DNA of 64,000 nt from Marinactinospora thermotolerans DSM 45154 (GTDB lineage: Bacteria > Actinomycetota > Actinomycetes > Streptosporangiales > Streptosporangiaceae). The notes beneath the pieces were generated by a model, which was given only the letters and a program-made list of their open reading frames with translations, made no database searches and was not told where the DNA came from. This document shows positions 17,576 through 27,031 of this stretch, piece by piece; the first letter of the stretch is position 1, and every line of letters starts with the position of its first letter. A program made the position numbers and the translations under genes. Location of the stretch: contig NZ_FUWS01000002.1 of the NCBI RefSeq assembly GCF_900167435.1, positions 483,924 to 547,923 of the forward strand. Direction: 5' to 3'.

Positions 17576-18187
17576 ATGCGCTACACCGGACCGAAGGTGC
17601 GGTTGTCCCGGCGCGCCGGTACCCCGCTGACCCGTAAGGCGGTCAGCTACTTCGAGAAGCGCCCGTACCCGCCCGGCGAGCACGGCCGCCGTGTCCGTCG
17701 CTCCACCAGCGACTACGCCGTCCGGCAGGCCGAGAAGCAGAAGCTGCGCTGGTACTACGACCTCTCGGAGAAGCAGCTCGCGCGCGTCTACGAGAACGCC
17801 AAGAAGCGCCCGGGCCGTACCGGTGAGGAGATGATCGCCGAGCTGGAGCTGCGCCTGGCCACCGTCGTGCTGCGCGCCGGCTTCGCCGCCTCGATCTACG
17901 CCGCTCGCCAGTTCGTCAACCACGGTCACATCACGGTTGACGGCAAGAAGGTCGACATCCCGTCCTACCAGGTCAAGCCGGGCCAGATCATCGGCGTTCG
18001 CGAGAAGTCGCGGCAGATGGTCCCGTTCGTCGAGGCCGCCGAGGGTGTCCACGCCGACGACAAGATCGCCGGCTACCTGGCCGTCAGCCACAAGGACCTG
18101 CGCATCGCGGTCGTCGACCGCCCCAAGCGCGAGCAGGTCCCCGTGCCCTTCGACGAGCAGCTCGTCGTCGAGTACTACGCCCGCTAG
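17576..18187 (+). CDS. rpsD: Small ribosomal subunit protein uS4
   Basis: S4, a primary 16S rRNA-binding protein. The 203 residues begin MRYTGPKVRLSRRAGTPL and contain an S4 domain (about 93-155, LELRLATVVLRAGFAAS). It lacks the N-terminal zinc cysteines, so it is a Cys-free form of S4. A GGAGG site precedes the ATG. It stands alone rather than in the alpha operon. Confidence 0.97.
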   Translation: MRYTGPKVRLSRRAGTPLTRKAVSYFEKRPYPPGEHGRRVRRSTSDYAVRQAEKQKLRWYYDLSEKQLARVYENAKKRPGRTGEEMIAELELRLATVVLRAGFAASIYAARQFVNHGHITVDGKKVDIPSYQVKPGQIIGVREKSRQMVPFVEAAEGVHADDKIAGYLAVSHKDLRIAVVDRPKREQVPVPFDEQLVVEYYAR

Positions 18188-18206
18188 GACACAGCGAGCA
18201 CGAAAC

Positions 18207-18240
18207 GAGGGCCGCGCGACCGCAAGGTCGCGCGGCCCTC
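18207..18240 (+). terminator. Terminator after rpsD
   Basis: A 15-bp perfect stem (18207-18221 with 18226-18240) closed by a GCAA tetraloop, 20 bases past the rpsD stop and before the convergent TusA-like gene, so probably bidirectional. Confidence 0.9.
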
Positions 18241-18285
18241 GCGCTGCGCGGATCCACCACGCGGCGGTGCCGGGGCCGGCCGCCT

Positions 18286-18522
18286 TCAGTACATGCGCCG
18301 GATGTGGAACGCGCTTCCGCGCGCCAACGGCACCCGCGCGACGAACTCCTGCATCTTCAGCCGGCACCACGATGGGATGTCGGTGATCGCGGCCGGATCG
18401 TCTGCGGTGACCGCGATCACCGAACCGATCGGCACCTCGCGGATCCGCCCGGCCAGCATGATGATCGGTATGGGGCACTTGCGGCCGATCGCGTCGATCG
18501 TCAGGACTGGCTGTTCCGGCAC
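18286..18522 (-). CDS. TusA-family sulfur carrier protein
   Basis: A 78-residue protein with the TusA/SirA fold signature: the KCPIPI motif near residues 15-20 carries the sulfur-accepting Cys. Starts at GTG 18522 with GAGGAG 7 bases upstream. TusA proteins pass persulfide sulfur for tRNA thiolation, Moco synthesis or other pathways. No partner genes (tusBCDE, yedF) are adjacent here, so the recipient is unknown. Confidence 0.85.
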   Translation of the reverse strand: MPEQPVLTIDAIGRKCPIPIIMLAGRIREVPIGSVIAVTADDPAAITDIPSWCRLKMQEFVARVPLARGSAFHIRRMY

Positions 18523-18930
18523 GGTCTTGCTCCTCGCGTCTACGGTTCGTGTCCCAATCTTTACCCATGTGGGCCGGTAAGAGGCACCCGGTTAAGGGCC
18601 TCGTAAAACCAGCGATACCCTCGCCTTAGCCCGCTCGAGGAGGGCGTGTTTCGGGGTCTGACGGACACCGGGGCGCTCCCGAGAGCGGGCCGGGCGACAG
18701 ACGCGACACCATGACGGCCTCAAGTGCGAAAGCGCGGCGCCTCGGGGTGGGAGAGGTCCAAAGCACCGGACCGACCCTGCCGCGCCACCGAATGGGCGCA
18801 ACGCAACACGCTGGCCCGCCATGCCCGTGATCAGCACCGCGGGTGGTTCGCGATAATGTTTCCCCTTGACAAGCTTTGGATATACGACCGCCCGCGCTTC
18901 GCGCGGGCATCACCGCTGGGAAGGCAATCC
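18523..18930. other. Intergenic region between TusA-like gene and ctaC
   Basis: 408 bases separating divergent genes. A GATAAT hexamer at 18852-18857 could be a -10 element for ctaC, giving a leader of about 70 bases; the -35 position is poor. No gene or riboswitch is recognised. Confidence 0.4.
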
Positions 18931-19890
18931 GTGAGTCCGACCCGCCATAGGAATCGGCGCCCCGCGCTGCGCCGATGGGCACCACGTGGCGCCGCGTTCG
19001 CCGCGCTGGGTATAGCCGCGACCGGCTGCGCGTCGAACGAGTTCACTCGTTTGGGTGTGCCGGAGCCGATCACCGAGCAGGCCGAGCGTGTCCTCGCGCT
19101 CTGGCAGGGCTCGTGGGTGGCGGCGATCGCGGTCGGCATTCTCGTGTGGGGACTGATCATCTGGTCGGTGATCTTCCACCGCAAGCGCTCCGAGCAGCTT
19201 CCGCCGCAGGTGCGCTACAACATGCCCATCGAGGCGCTCTACACCGTCCTGCCGATCGTCATCATCGCGGTGCTGTTCTACTTCACCGCGCGTGACCAGG
19301 CCTACCTGATGGAGACCGACGAGCCCGCCGACGTCAACATCCACGTGAACGCGTTCCAGTGGAGCTGGCAGTTCACGTACGAGGGTGAAGAGAACGTCAA
19401 CGGCGAGGACGTCTCGATCGCCGGCATTCCCGGGGATGACCCCCAGCTGGTCCTCCCCAACGACAGCGTCATCCACTTCGACCTGGAGTCGCCCGACGTC
19501 ATCCACTCGTTCTGGATCCCGGCGTTCGTCTTCAAGATGGACGTCATCCCGGGTCACCCCAACGAGTTCCAGGTGAAGGTCAACCCCGACGTCGAGGGCA
19601 CGTTCGCGGGCCGTTGCGCCGAGCTGTGCGGTGTTGACCACTCCCGCATGCTGTTCACCGTCAAGGTGGTCAGCCCCGAGGAGTACGAGCAGTGGCTCGA
19701 GGACCAGAAGCAGAACCCCGCGGAGGGCGTCATCGAGGCCCCCGCTCCCGAGGCCGAGCAGGAGACCGGCCAGGAGCCGGACGCCGGCACCGAGGGTGCG
19801 GAGCAGAACGAGGGCGCGTCCGCGCGTCCCGAGGGCGAGCAGTCGCCCGAGGCCTCCCCCGCGGCTGACGAGGAGGCGGAGCAGTCATGA
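18931..19890 (+). CDS. ctaC: Cytochrome c oxidase subunit II (lipoprotein)
   Basis: CuA-bearing subunit of aa3 oxidase; takes electrons from cytochrome c domains of QcrC. The 319-residue protein has an N-terminal lipoprotein-type signal ending AATGC, two membrane helices, and the CuA motif [13 protein letters not shown] long acidic, Glu/Pro/Ala-rich tail (about 270-319) is characteristic of some actinobacteria. The start GTG 18931 has GGGAAGG upstream. It overlaps ctaD by ATGA. Confidence 0.95.
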   Translation: MSPTRHRNRRPALRRWAPRGAAFAALGIAATGCASNEFTRLGVPEPITEQAERVLALWQGSWVAAIAVGILVWGLIIWSVIFHRKRSEQLPPQVRYNMPIEALYTVLPIVIIAVLFYFTARDQAYLMETDEPADVNIHVNAFQWSWQFTYEGEENVNGEDVSIAGIPGDDPQLVLPNDSVIHFDLESPDVIHSFWIPAFVFKMDVIPGHPNEFQVKVNPDVEGTFAGRCAELCGVDHSRMLFTVKVVSPEEYEQWLEDQKQNPAEGVIEAPAPEAEQETGQEPDAGTEGAEQNEGASARPEGEQSPEASPAADEEAEQS

Positions 19891-21569
19891 CGGCTGTCAC
19901 TGAGTCGCACGCCGCCCCGGCCACTGAGCAGTCGCCGGCGCGCAGAAAAGGGTCGATCATCGTCAACTGGATGACGTCGACCGACCACAAGGTCATCGGG
20001 TACATGTACCTGATCACCTCGTTCGCGTTCTTCATCTTCGGTGGCATCCTGGCGCTGCTCATCCGCGCCGAGCTGATGTACCCCGGCATGCAGATGATGA
20101 CGAACGAAGAGTTCAACCAGCTCTTCACGATGCACGGCACGATCATGCTGCTGATGTTCGCGACGCCGCTGTTCGTCGGCTTCGCCAACATCCTGCTGCC
20201 GCTGCAGATCGGCGCGCCCGATGTGGCGTTCCCGCGCATCAACCTGTTCGGCTACTACCTGTTCCTCTTCGGTAGCCTGATCGCCATCAGCGGCTTCCTC
20301 ACCCCTGGTGGCGCCGCGAGCTTCGGGTGGTTCGCCTACACCCCGCTGTCCGACGCGGTCCGCTCGCCGGGCGTCGGCGGTGACCTGTGGATCCTCGGCC
20401 TGGCCGTCTCCGGTCTGGGCACGATCCTCGGTGCGGTCAACTTCATCACCACCGCCCTGTGCATGCGCGCACCGGGCATGACGATGTTCCGGATGTCGAT
20501 CTTCTCCTGGAACACCGTGCTGACCAGCGTGCTGGTGCTCATCGCGTTCCCGGTGCTGACCGCCGCCCTCATCGCCCTGGGCGCCGACCGCATCGTCGGT
20601 ACCCACGTCTACGACACCGAGCACGGCGGCGCCATCCTGTGGCAGCACCTGTTCTGGTTCTTCGGCCACCCCGAGGTCTACATCATCGCGCTGCCGTTCT
20701 TCGGTATCGCGACGGAGATCCTGCCGGTCTTCAGCCGCAAGCCGATCTTCGGCTACAAGAGCCTGGTCGCCGCGACCATCGCGATCGCCGGCCTGTCCGT
20801 CACGGTCTGGGCGCACCACATGTTCCCGACCGGCGCGGTGCTGCTGCCGTTCTTCTCCTTCATGACCTTCCTCATCGCGGTTCCGACCGGTGTGAAGTTC
20901 TTCAACTGGATCGGGACGATGTGGCGGGGCCAGCTCACCTTCGAGTCGCCGATGCTGTTCACGATCGGCTTCCTGGTCACCTTCCTCTTCGGCGGCCTGA
21001 CCGGTGTCATCCTGGCCTCCCCGCCGATCGACTTCCACGTCACCGACTCCTACTTCGTGGTGGCCCACTTCCACTACGTCGTGTTCGGCACCGTGGTCTT
21101 CGCGATGTTCGCCGGCTTCTACTTCTGGTGGCCCAAGTTCACCGGCAAGATGCTCAACGAGAAGCTGGCGAAGTGGCACTTCTGGACGCTGTTCCTCGGC
21201 TTCCACGGCACCTTCGGCGTCCAGCACTGGCTGGGCGCGGAGGGGATGCCCCGCCGCTACGCCGACTACCTGCCCTCTGACGGCTTCACCGCGCTGAACC
21301 AGTTCTCCTCGGTGAGCTCGTTCATCCTGGGCGCCTCCACGCTGATCTTCTTCTGGAACCTCTGGATCACCGCGAAGAAGGCCGAGAAGGTCCAGGTCGA
21401 CGACCCGTGGGGGTACGGCTGCTCGCTGGAGTGGACCACCTCCTGCCCGCCGCCCCGGCACAACTTCACCTCGCTGCCGCGGATCCGGTCGGAGCGTCCG
21501 GCGTTCGACCTGCACCACCCGTACGCCGCCGCGCCCGGCGCGGCCCCGGCTCCGGCAACCACGAAGTAG
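19887..21569 (+). CDS. ctaD: Cytochrome c oxidase subunit I
   Basis: Catalytic heme a/a3-CuB subunit reducing O2 and pumping protons. The 560 residues have 12 predicted membrane helices. Visible ligands include His in FTMHGTIML, the CuB/Tyr motif GHPEVY, AHHMF, and AHFHYVVFG. The start overlaps ctaC, and ctaF follows after 15 bases, so the three form an operon. Confidence 0.97.
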   Translation: MTAVTESHAAPATEQSPARRKGSIIVNWMTSTDHKVIGYMYLITSFAFFIFGGILALLIRAELMYPGMQMMTNEEFNQLFTMHGTIMLLMFATPLFVGFANILLPLQIGAPDVAFPRINLFGYYLFLFGSLIAISGFLTPGGAASFGWFAYTPLSDAVRSPGVGGDLWILGLAVSGLGTILGAVNFITTALCMRAPGMTMFRMSIFSWNTVLTSVLVLIAFPVLTAALIALGADRIVGTHVYDTEHGGAILWQHLFWFFGHPEVYIIALPFFGIATEILPVFSRKPIFGYKSLVAATIAIAGLSVTVWAHHMFPTGAVLLPFFSFMTFLIAVPTGVKFFNWIGTMWRGQLTFESPMLFTIGFLVTFLFGGLTGVILASPPIDFHVTDSYFVVAHFHYVVFGTVVFAMFAGFYFWWPKFTGKMLNEKLAKWHFWTLFLGFHGTFGVQHWLGAEGMPRRYADYLPSDGFTALNQFSSVSSFILGASTLIFFWNLWITAKKAEKVQVDDPWGYGCSLEWTTSCPPPRHNFTSLPRIRSERPAFDLHHPYAAAPGAAPAPATTK

Positions 21570-21584
21570 GAGGGAGGGCTCACC

Positions 21585-22010
21585 ATGAAGATGCAGGCCT
21601 ACCTGTTTATGGGCGTCTCGACCTTCTTCGGGCTCATCGCCGGCCTCTACGCCTACTGGGCGTGGGCCGTCGAGGGCCAGATCGAGTGGACCGGCACGGT
21701 GGCCCTGGTCGTCGCCATCGGCTTCGGCTGGATGGTCGGCTTCTGGCTGTGGCAGGCGGCGCGTCGCAGCGAGCGCGCGCACGGCCTGCCGCCGGAGGAG
21801 CGCCTCGACGGTGAGATCGCCGAGAACGCCGGCGAGTACGGCTTCTTCAGCCCGCACAGCTGGTGGCCGCTGTTCGTGGCCATGGCGGTCGCGTTCACCG
21901 CGGTGGGCGTGGCGATCGGCTGGTGGATGGTCTTCATCGGCGCCTTCGCCATCATCCTCACCTCGATCGGCTGGGTCTTCGAGTACTACCGCAAGGAGTT
22001 CCAGCACTAG
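21585..22010 (+). CDS. ctaF: Cytochrome c oxidase subunit IV, actinobacterial type
   Basis: A 141-residue protein with four membrane helices (residues about 5-30, 38-58, 91-110, 113-132) and the conserved ENAGEYGFFSPHSWWPL segment between pairs. It is the actinobacterial subunit IV that stabilises the aa3 oxidase in the bcc-aa3 supercomplex. A GGAGGG site precedes the ATG. Confidence 0.94.
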   Translation: MKMQAYLFMGVSTFFGLIAGLYAYWAWAVEGQIEWTGTVALVVAIGFGWMVGFWLWQAARRSERAHGLPPEERLDGEIAENAGEYGFFSPHSWWPLFVAMAVAFTAVGVAIGWWMVFIGAFAIILTSIGWVFEYYRKEFQH

Positions 22011-22057
22011 AACAGGATTGAACCCGGTTGTAACCGGGTATCGATGTCCTTTTGTGG

Positions 22058-22102
22058 CCCCGGCCGGGCAACGAATCCGCTGAGATCGTTGCCCGGCCGG
22101 GG
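22058..22102 (+). terminator. Strong terminator ending the ctaC-ctaD-ctaF operon
   Basis: A 17-bp perfect stem (22058-22074 with 22086-22102), 11-base loop, followed by TATTCTTTT. A smaller inverted repeat lies at 22022-22039 between the stop codon and this hairpin. Confidence 0.93.
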
Positions 22103-22248
22103 TATTCTTTTCGAGCGGACCGATACATCCTGTCGGGGTATCTCCCGGTACGGCCGCCTTGTCATCGTTTTTGGAACTTGTTCGCTTGGATTCGAGCCCG
22201 AGCGGACGGGTCGGGATCCGGTCGAGCTCGATGCTGGAGGTCGCACGC

Positions 22249-23592
22249 GTGAAGGACAGCGCATTCACACCGACACTTCGTCGCCTGGGCGCAGGGTTGG
22301 CCGGTGTGGCCCTCGTCTTCACGGCCGCGTGCTCCGGGGGCGAAGCCGGACCGGGGGCCGACACCACCGGCTCTGAGAGCACCGGCAGCGCGGTCGAGGT
22401 CGAGATCACCCCGCAGGACGGGTCGACCGAGGTCCAACCCAACCTGCCGGTCACCGTCACCGCGGCCAACGGCACCATCACCGACGTGAAGATCACCCAG
22501 GCGGCCGGCGAGCAGGCGCAGACGGCCGAGGTGTCCACGGAGCAGCAGGAGTCGACCGACAGCGCGCTCGACGAGATCACCGGAACGCTCAACGAGGACA
22601 AGACCGAATGGGTCAGCGACTGGACGCTGACACCGGGCAGCGACGTCACCGTCACGGCCACCGCCGAGGGTGAAGACGGTGAGAAGACCGAGGTCGTCAG
22701 CGAGTTCTCGACCCTCCCCGCGACCGAGGGCAAGCGGCTCGAACTCCAGTCGAACTTCCCGGTCAGCGGCGACACGGTCGGCGTGGGCATGCCGATCATC
22801 GTCAACTTCGACCTTCCGGTCGAGAACAAGGCCGCGGTCGAGGCCGCCATGGAGGTCGTCTCCGAGAAGCCGGCCGAAGGCGCGTGGAACTGGTTCGGCG
22901 ACCAGATGGCGGTCTTCCGCACCAAGGAGTACTGGGAGCCCTACCAGAAGGTCACGGTGAACCTGCGGCTGGCCGGTGTCCAGGCAGCCGAGGGCGTCTA
23001 CGGCATCAAGAACTCCCAGATCAACTTCGAGGTCGGCCGGGCGCAGTTCACCGAGATCGACGACGACACGCACCGCATGGTGGTCGAGCGCGACGGCGAG
23101 CAGATCAAGGACTTCCCGATCAGCAACGGCAACGCCACGACCCGCGCCTACACCACCACCAGCGGTGTGCACCTGACCATGGAGAAGTACGAGCACCTGG
23201 TCATGGACTCCGCGACGGTCGGCATCCCCGAGGGGCACCCCGACTACTACAAGCTCGACGTGCAGTACGCGGTCCGCTTCTCCAACAGCGGCGAGTTCAC
23301 CCATGCCGCCCCGTGGAACGGTTCCCTGGGCCAGGCCAACATGAGCCACGGCTGCACCAACATGAGCACCGAGGACGCCAAGTGGTTCTACGAGAACTCG
23401 CTGATGGGCGACCCGCTCACCATCACCGGGACCGACCGCGAGCTCGAGGTCGACAACGGGTGGGGCTACTGGCAACGCTCGTGGGACGAGTGGCTGGCAA
23501 ACAGCAACCTGGGCGAGTCCGACAAGACGGATGAGGCCGGTTCGCCGGGCTCCCCGCTGGCCGAGCCGGCCGCCGCCTCCGCCACGGACTGA
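22249..23592 (+). CDS. L,D-transpeptidase lipoprotein (YkuD) with Ig-like domains
   Basis: Cell-wall enzyme making 3-3 peptidoglycan crosslinks outside the membrane. The 447-residue protein has a lipoprotein signal ending TAAC, two Ig-like domains (about 45-155 and 160-255), and a YkuD domain (about 260-380) with the catalytic SHGCTN motif, Cys369. The architecture matches mycobacterial Ldt proteins. The start is GTG 22249, with GGAGG 8 bases upstream; the ATG at 22231 has no such site. Confidence 0.93.
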   Translation: MKDSAFTPTLRRLGAGLAGVALVFTAACSGGEAGPGADTTGSESTGSAVEVEITPQDGSTEVQPNLPVTVTAANGTITDVKITQAAGEQAQTAEVSTEQQESTDSALDEITGTLNEDKTEWVSDWTLTPGSDVTVTATAEGEDGEKTEVVSEFSTLPATEGKRLELQSNFPVSGDTVGVGMPIIVNFDLPVENKAAVEAAMEVVSEKPAEGAWNWFGDQMAVFRTKEYWEPYQKVTVNLRLAGVQAAEGVYGIKNSQINFEVGRAQFTEIDDDTHRMVVERDGEQIKDFPISNGNATTRAYTTTSGVHLTMEKYEHLVMDSATVGIPEGHPDYYKLDVQYAVRFSNSGEFTHAAPWNGSLGQANMSHGCTNMSTEDAKWFYENSLMGDPLTITGTDRELEVDNGWGYWQRSWDEWLANSNLGESDKTDEAGSPGSPLAEPAAASATD

Positions 23593-23609
23593 CGCGGCCG
23601 AGCCCGCTT

Positions 23610-23644
23610 GGAAGGCCCCCGGAGCATCGCTCCGGGGGCCTTCC
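23610..23644 (+). terminator. Terminator after the L,D-transpeptidase gene
   Basis: A 16-bp perfect stem (23610-23625 with 23629-23644) with a 3-base loop, 17 bases past the stop. Confidence 0.9.
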
Positions 23645-23837
23645 GCGGTGAGGGACGGACGAATTATGGACGGACCGTTTCAGGGGCCTGAGATCTCTCA
23701 GCTGCCTCTCCGGTACGGCCGGGGAAGGCCCGAGGCCCCGATGGCCGGGAGAGGCCGGCTGAGCGGCCTCCCGCCGCCCGCCACAGGGACCCCTCCCGGG
23801 CGGGGCGCCGGCGCTGTGGCGCTCCCGCCACGTCCTC

Positions 23838-24617
23838 TCAGCGCGCCTCCCCGGTGGGCGGGAGGAAACGGACGTAGGGCCGTCCCCCCGGCCCGTCGGG
23901 AGACACCACCGCGCGGACCCCGTAGACCTCGGAGACCAACCGGGGGGTCACCACCCGTTCCGGCGGTCCGGCGGCGACCACCCTCCCCTCCCGCAGCACC
24001 ACGAGGTGGTCGCAGAACATCGAGGCCAGGTTGAGATCGTGCAGCGCGATCACCGTGGTGACCGGGAGGCGGGTGATCAGGTCCAGCAGTTCCAGCTGGT
24101 GACGGACGTCGAGGTGGTTGGTCGGCTCGTCCAAGAGCAGCTCACGAGGCTCCTGGGCGAGGGCGCGGGCGATGTGGGCGCGCTGGCGCTCCCCTCCCGA
24201 CAGGGTGTGCCAGGACTGTTCCGCCTGGTCCGTCAACCCCGTGTGACCGAGGGCGGCCTCCACCGCCGCCTCGTCGGCCGAGGAGAGGGGAGCCCAGGCC
24301 CTGCGGTGCGGGATGCGGCCCAGCCGGACCACGTCGCCCACGGTCAGGTCCACCTGGGGGGTGGCCTCCTGCTCCACCACGGCGATCCGGCGGGCCGCCC
24401 CTTTCCGCCCGATCTCCTCCAGGGGCGCGCCATCGAGGCGGACCACCCCCGATGAAGTCCGGCGCACCCCGGCCAGCAGCCGCAGCAGCGTCGACTTGCC
24501 GGACCCGTTGGGGCCGAGCAGCCCCACCGTCTGTCCCGGGGCCGGCTCCAGGCTGACGCCGGCCACGATCATCCTGCCGCCGACGCTCCAGGAGACGTCC
24601 TCCGCGCGCAGGCTCAT
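23838..24617 (-). CDS. btuD: Cobalamin ABC transporter ATP-binding protein
   Basis: Cytoplasmic ATPase of a BtuCDF/FhuC-type importer, 259 residues. Walker A GPNGSGKST (about 35-43), signature LSGGERQ, Walker B ELLLDEPT and the H-loop ALHDLNLA are present. ATG at 24617, 19 bases after the permease stop. FecCD-type transporters carry either siderophores or B12; the upstream cobalamin riboswitch argues for B12. Confidence 0.9.
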   Translation of the reverse strand: MSLRAEDVSWSVGGRMIVAGVSLEPAPGQTVGLLGPNGSGKSTLLRLLAGVRRTSSGVVRLDGAPLEEIGRKGAARRIAVVEQEATPQVDLTVGDVVRLGRIPHRRAWAPLSSADEAAVEAALGHTGLTDQAEQSWHTLSGGERQRAHIARALAQEPRELLLDEPTNHLDVRHQLELLDLITRLPVTTVIALHDLNLASMFCDHLVVLREGRVVAAGPPERVVTPRLVSEVYGVRAVVSPDGPGGRPYVRFLPPTGEAR

Positions 24618-24636
24618 CCGTGCCCCCTCCGCGTCC

Positions 24637-25662
24637 TCATGCCGTCCTCCGGCCGCGGTACAGGATGTGGACGAAGGCGGGAACACCGATCAACGAGGTC
24701 ACCACGCCGACCGGAAGCTCCTGCGGGTCCAGGACGGTCCGCGCCACGGTGTCGGCCCACACGAGGAAGATCGCGCCGGCCAGCGCCGAGACGGGCAGGA
24801 GCCGGCGGTGGCCGGGGCCGACGATCGCCCGGGCCGCGTGGGGCAGGACGAGGCCGACGAAACCGATCGCGCCGACCACGCTCACCAGCGCCGCGGTCAT
24901 GAGGGCGGTCACCCCCAGCAGCGCCAGGCGTGTTCGGGCGACGTGGATCCCCAGCGAGCCGGCGGCGTCCTGGCCGAAGACGAGCGCGTCTAAAGCGGGG
25001 GCCCGTCCCAGGCACGCCGGCAACGCCAGGAGCAGCACCAGCAGGCAGGGCCACACATCGGGCCAGGACGCCCCGCTCAACGAGCCCAGCAACCAGAACA
25101 GCACGCCCCGGGTCTGTTCCGGATCGGCCGAGGACATGACGACGAGAGAGGTCAGCGCCGAGAACAACTGCATCGTGGCGACGCCGGACAGCACCACGCG
25201 GTCGGTCGTTCCCCCCGACAGGTGCCCCAGGCCCAAGACGAGGGCGAAGGAGCAGGCCGCGCCGAGGAACGCCCCGGTGGACAGGGACAGCGCGCCCCCG
25301 CCCACGCCCAGCACGACGACCAGCACCGCGCCGGTGGAGGCTCCGGAGGAGACCCCCAGGACGAACGGGTCCGCGAGCGGGTTGCGCAGCAGCGACTGCA
25401 TCACCACCCCGCACAGGGCCAGTCCGGCGCCGCACACCGCCGCGAGCAGGGTGCGGGGCAGCCGCAGGTCCCACACGATGCCCTCACGGATCGCGCTGAG
25501 CCCCGAGTCGGCTCCGCCCAGGCGTGAGACGGTCACCGCCGCGACCTCGCCCACGGAGATCCCCGCGGGGCCGATCGTGATCGCGACCGCGACGGAGGCC
25601 ACCAGCAGGGCGCAGCCGGCCGGCCACAGCAGGAGGGGGCGCGCCGCGAAAAGCCCTCTCAC
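24637..25662 (-). CDS. btuC: Cobalamin ABC transporter permease (FecCD family)
   Basis: Membrane subunit, 341 residues with about 10 helices. Family segments seen include RLPRTLLAAVCGAGLALCGVVMQSLLRNPLADP and GFVGLVLPHAARAIVGPGHRRLLP. The start GTG 25662 overlaps the binding-protein stop by GTGA. It is co-transcribed with btuF and btuD under the riboswitch. Confidence 0.91.
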   Translation of the reverse strand: MRGLFAARPLLLWPAGCALLVASVAVAITIGPAGISVGEVAAVTVSRLGGADSGLSAIREGIVWDLRLPRTLLAAVCGAGLALCGVVMQSLLRNPLADPFVLGVSSGASTGAVLVVVLGVGGGALSLSTGAFLGAACSFALVLGLGHLSGGTTDRVVLSGVATMQLFSALTSLVVMSSADPEQTRGVLFWLLGSLSGASWPDVWPCLLVLLLALPACLGRAPALDALVFGQDAAGSLGIHVARTRLALLGVTALMTAALVSVVGAIGFVGLVLPHAARAIVGPGHRRLLPVSALAGAIFLVWADTVARTVLDPQELPVGVVTSLIGVPAFVHILYRGRRTA

Positions 25663-26699
25663 GAACGTCGGGGGCCGGCCAGACCCAGCTCGCGCAGCCC
25701 GGCGGCGACCTGTTCGATCCCCTCGACGGTGCGGATCGACGGGTTCATGGCGGCACCGCTGACGAGGATGAATCGGTCGTTCTCGACGGCGTCCATGTGG
25801 CGGGTGACCGGAGTGGACTTCAGGAAGTCGATCTTGGCCGCACCGGACTCGGCCGTCTGGCTGTCCCGGGTCAGGTCGCCGAGCACGAGAACGTCGGGGT
25901 CGCGGTCGGCGATGGTCTCCCAGTTGACCTGGGGCCACTCGTCGTGGGTGTCGTCGAAGGCGTTCTCCGCGCCGACGGCTTCGGTGATGATGCCCGGCGC
26001 CCCACAGCATCCCGCCAGGTAGGGCGCCTCGGAGTTGGCGAACCAGAAGAGCACGGTGGTGCCGGAGGCGTCGACGTCACGGGTGGCGGCGTCCACACGG
26101 GAGGAGAGGTCGGCGACCAGCTCCTCGCCGCGCTCCTGGACTCCGAAGATCCTCGCGAGGTCGCGCACCTCACCGTAGACGTCCTGCATCGTCAACGGCT
26201 CCGCGCGGGAACCGTCGCCCCTGTCGAAGGAGGACTTGGCGCAGTCGGCCGGGGAGAGGTAGGTCGCCACCCCGAGCCGCTCGAAGTCGTCGCGGGTGGC
26301 GACGCCGCCTTCGCCCAGGGTCGAGACGAACGACGCGGAGACGAAGTCGGGCTCCGCGTCCAGGACCCGTTCGAACGAGGGGGCGTTGTCGGCCAGGCGG
26401 GGCACGCCCGCGTTGGCCTGCTCCAGCCCTTCGGCGACGGGATCGGTCCAGGTGGCGGTCCCCACCATCCGGTCGGCCAGGCCGAGGGAGAGCAGGATCT
26501 CGGTCGACCCCTGGTTGAGCGAGACCGCGCGCTGGGGCGGCTCGGCGACCACCACGTCACGGCCGCAGTTGTGGACCGTCACGGCGGACTCCGGGGCGGC
26601 GTGCGTGGTCGGGTCCGCGGAGTCGGCACCGCATCCGGTGGCGGCGCACAGGGCGAGGGAGAGCAGGACGGGGACGAGGGGACGATGGGGGGTCGGCAC
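25659..26699 (-). CDS. btuF: Cobalamin ABC transporter substrate-binding lipoprotein
   Basis: Extracytoplasmic class III binding protein (helical backbone, two lobes), 346 residues. The signal peptide ends CAATGC, the presumed lipidation site. Motifs include RAVSLNQGSTEILLSLGLADRMVG and PDVLVLGDLT. The start GTG 26699 has AAGGA 7 bases upstream. The cobalamin riboswitch in its leader indicates B12 or cobinamide as ligand; a siderophore cannot be strictly excluded from the protein alone. Confidence 0.88.
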   Translation of the reverse strand: MPTPHRPLVPVLLSLALCAATGCGADSADPTTHAAPESAVTVHNCGRDVVVAEPPQRAVSLNQGSTEILLSLGLADRMVGTATWTDPVAEGLEQANAGVPRLADNAPSFERVLDAEPDFVSASFVSTLGEGGVATRDDFERLGVATYLSPADCAKSSFDRGDGSRAEPLTMQDVYGEVRDLARIFGVQERGEELVADLSSRVDAATRDVDASGTTVLFWFANSEAPYLAGCCGAPGIITEAVGAENAFDDTHDEWPQVNWETIADRDPDVLVLGDLTRDSQTAESGAAKIDFLKSTPVTRHMDAVENDRFILVSGAAMNPSIRTVEGIEQVAAGLRELGLAGPRRS

Positions 26700-26770
26700 G
26701 GCCGTCCTTTTCGCGTGGGGCCCGGTCGCGGGGCCCGGCGGGCATCCTCCTCCGGTCGGCGGGAGACCAG

Positions 26771-26933
26771 AGTGCCAGCAGGTCTTCGGACTCGGGTTCG
26801 TCCGGCCGGAGCGCCTTCCCAGGATGGTCCCAGTGGCCCGTGCCCCGTCCGTCCCCCTCACCGCTGCGCGTCAGTTCCGGATTCGCACCGGATTCCCTGC
26901 CCCGTGCGGGGCGGCTGGCGGCTGCAAGGTATC
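26771..26933 (-). promoter_or_regulatory. Cobalamin riboswitch
   Basis: Minus-strand leader of btuFCD. Conserved adenosylcobalamin riboswitch elements appear in order: GGGAATCCGGTGCGAATCC, then ACTGACGCGCAGCGGTGA, the B12-box-like GGGCCACTGGG, TGGGAAGGCG, and finally GTCCGAAGACCTGC. A GC-rich hairpin around 26716-26735 lies between the aptamer and the btuF ribosome site and could be the expression platform. B12 is expected to switch expression off. Confidence 0.95.
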
Positions 26934-26968
26934 ACAGGCCCCGCGGGCGAAGAGCGGCCGGGAACGCC

Positions 26969-27012
26969 GAAGGGCCCGGCCTCCCCGTGGCGCGGGGGAG
27001 GCCGGGCCCTTC
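26969..27012 (-). terminator. Terminator after qcrB
   Basis: An 18-bp perfect stem (26969-26986 with 26995-27012), 20 bases past the qcrB stop. It ends the ctaE-qcrCAB transcript ahead of the B12 riboswitch. No strong T run follows. Confidence 0.88.
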
Positions 27013-27031
27013 ACAGGCCACCGAGACGGGC

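Noticed and set aside
18866-18888. TTGACA followed by TATACG upstream of ctaC as a promoter
   Set aside because: The spacer is only about 9 bases, far too short for a sigma70-type promoter.
19554-22925. An 1123-codon minus-strand open frame
   Set aside because: Antisense to ctaC, ctaD, ctaF and the L,D-transpeptidase gene, all of which are certain; the translation has no family features.
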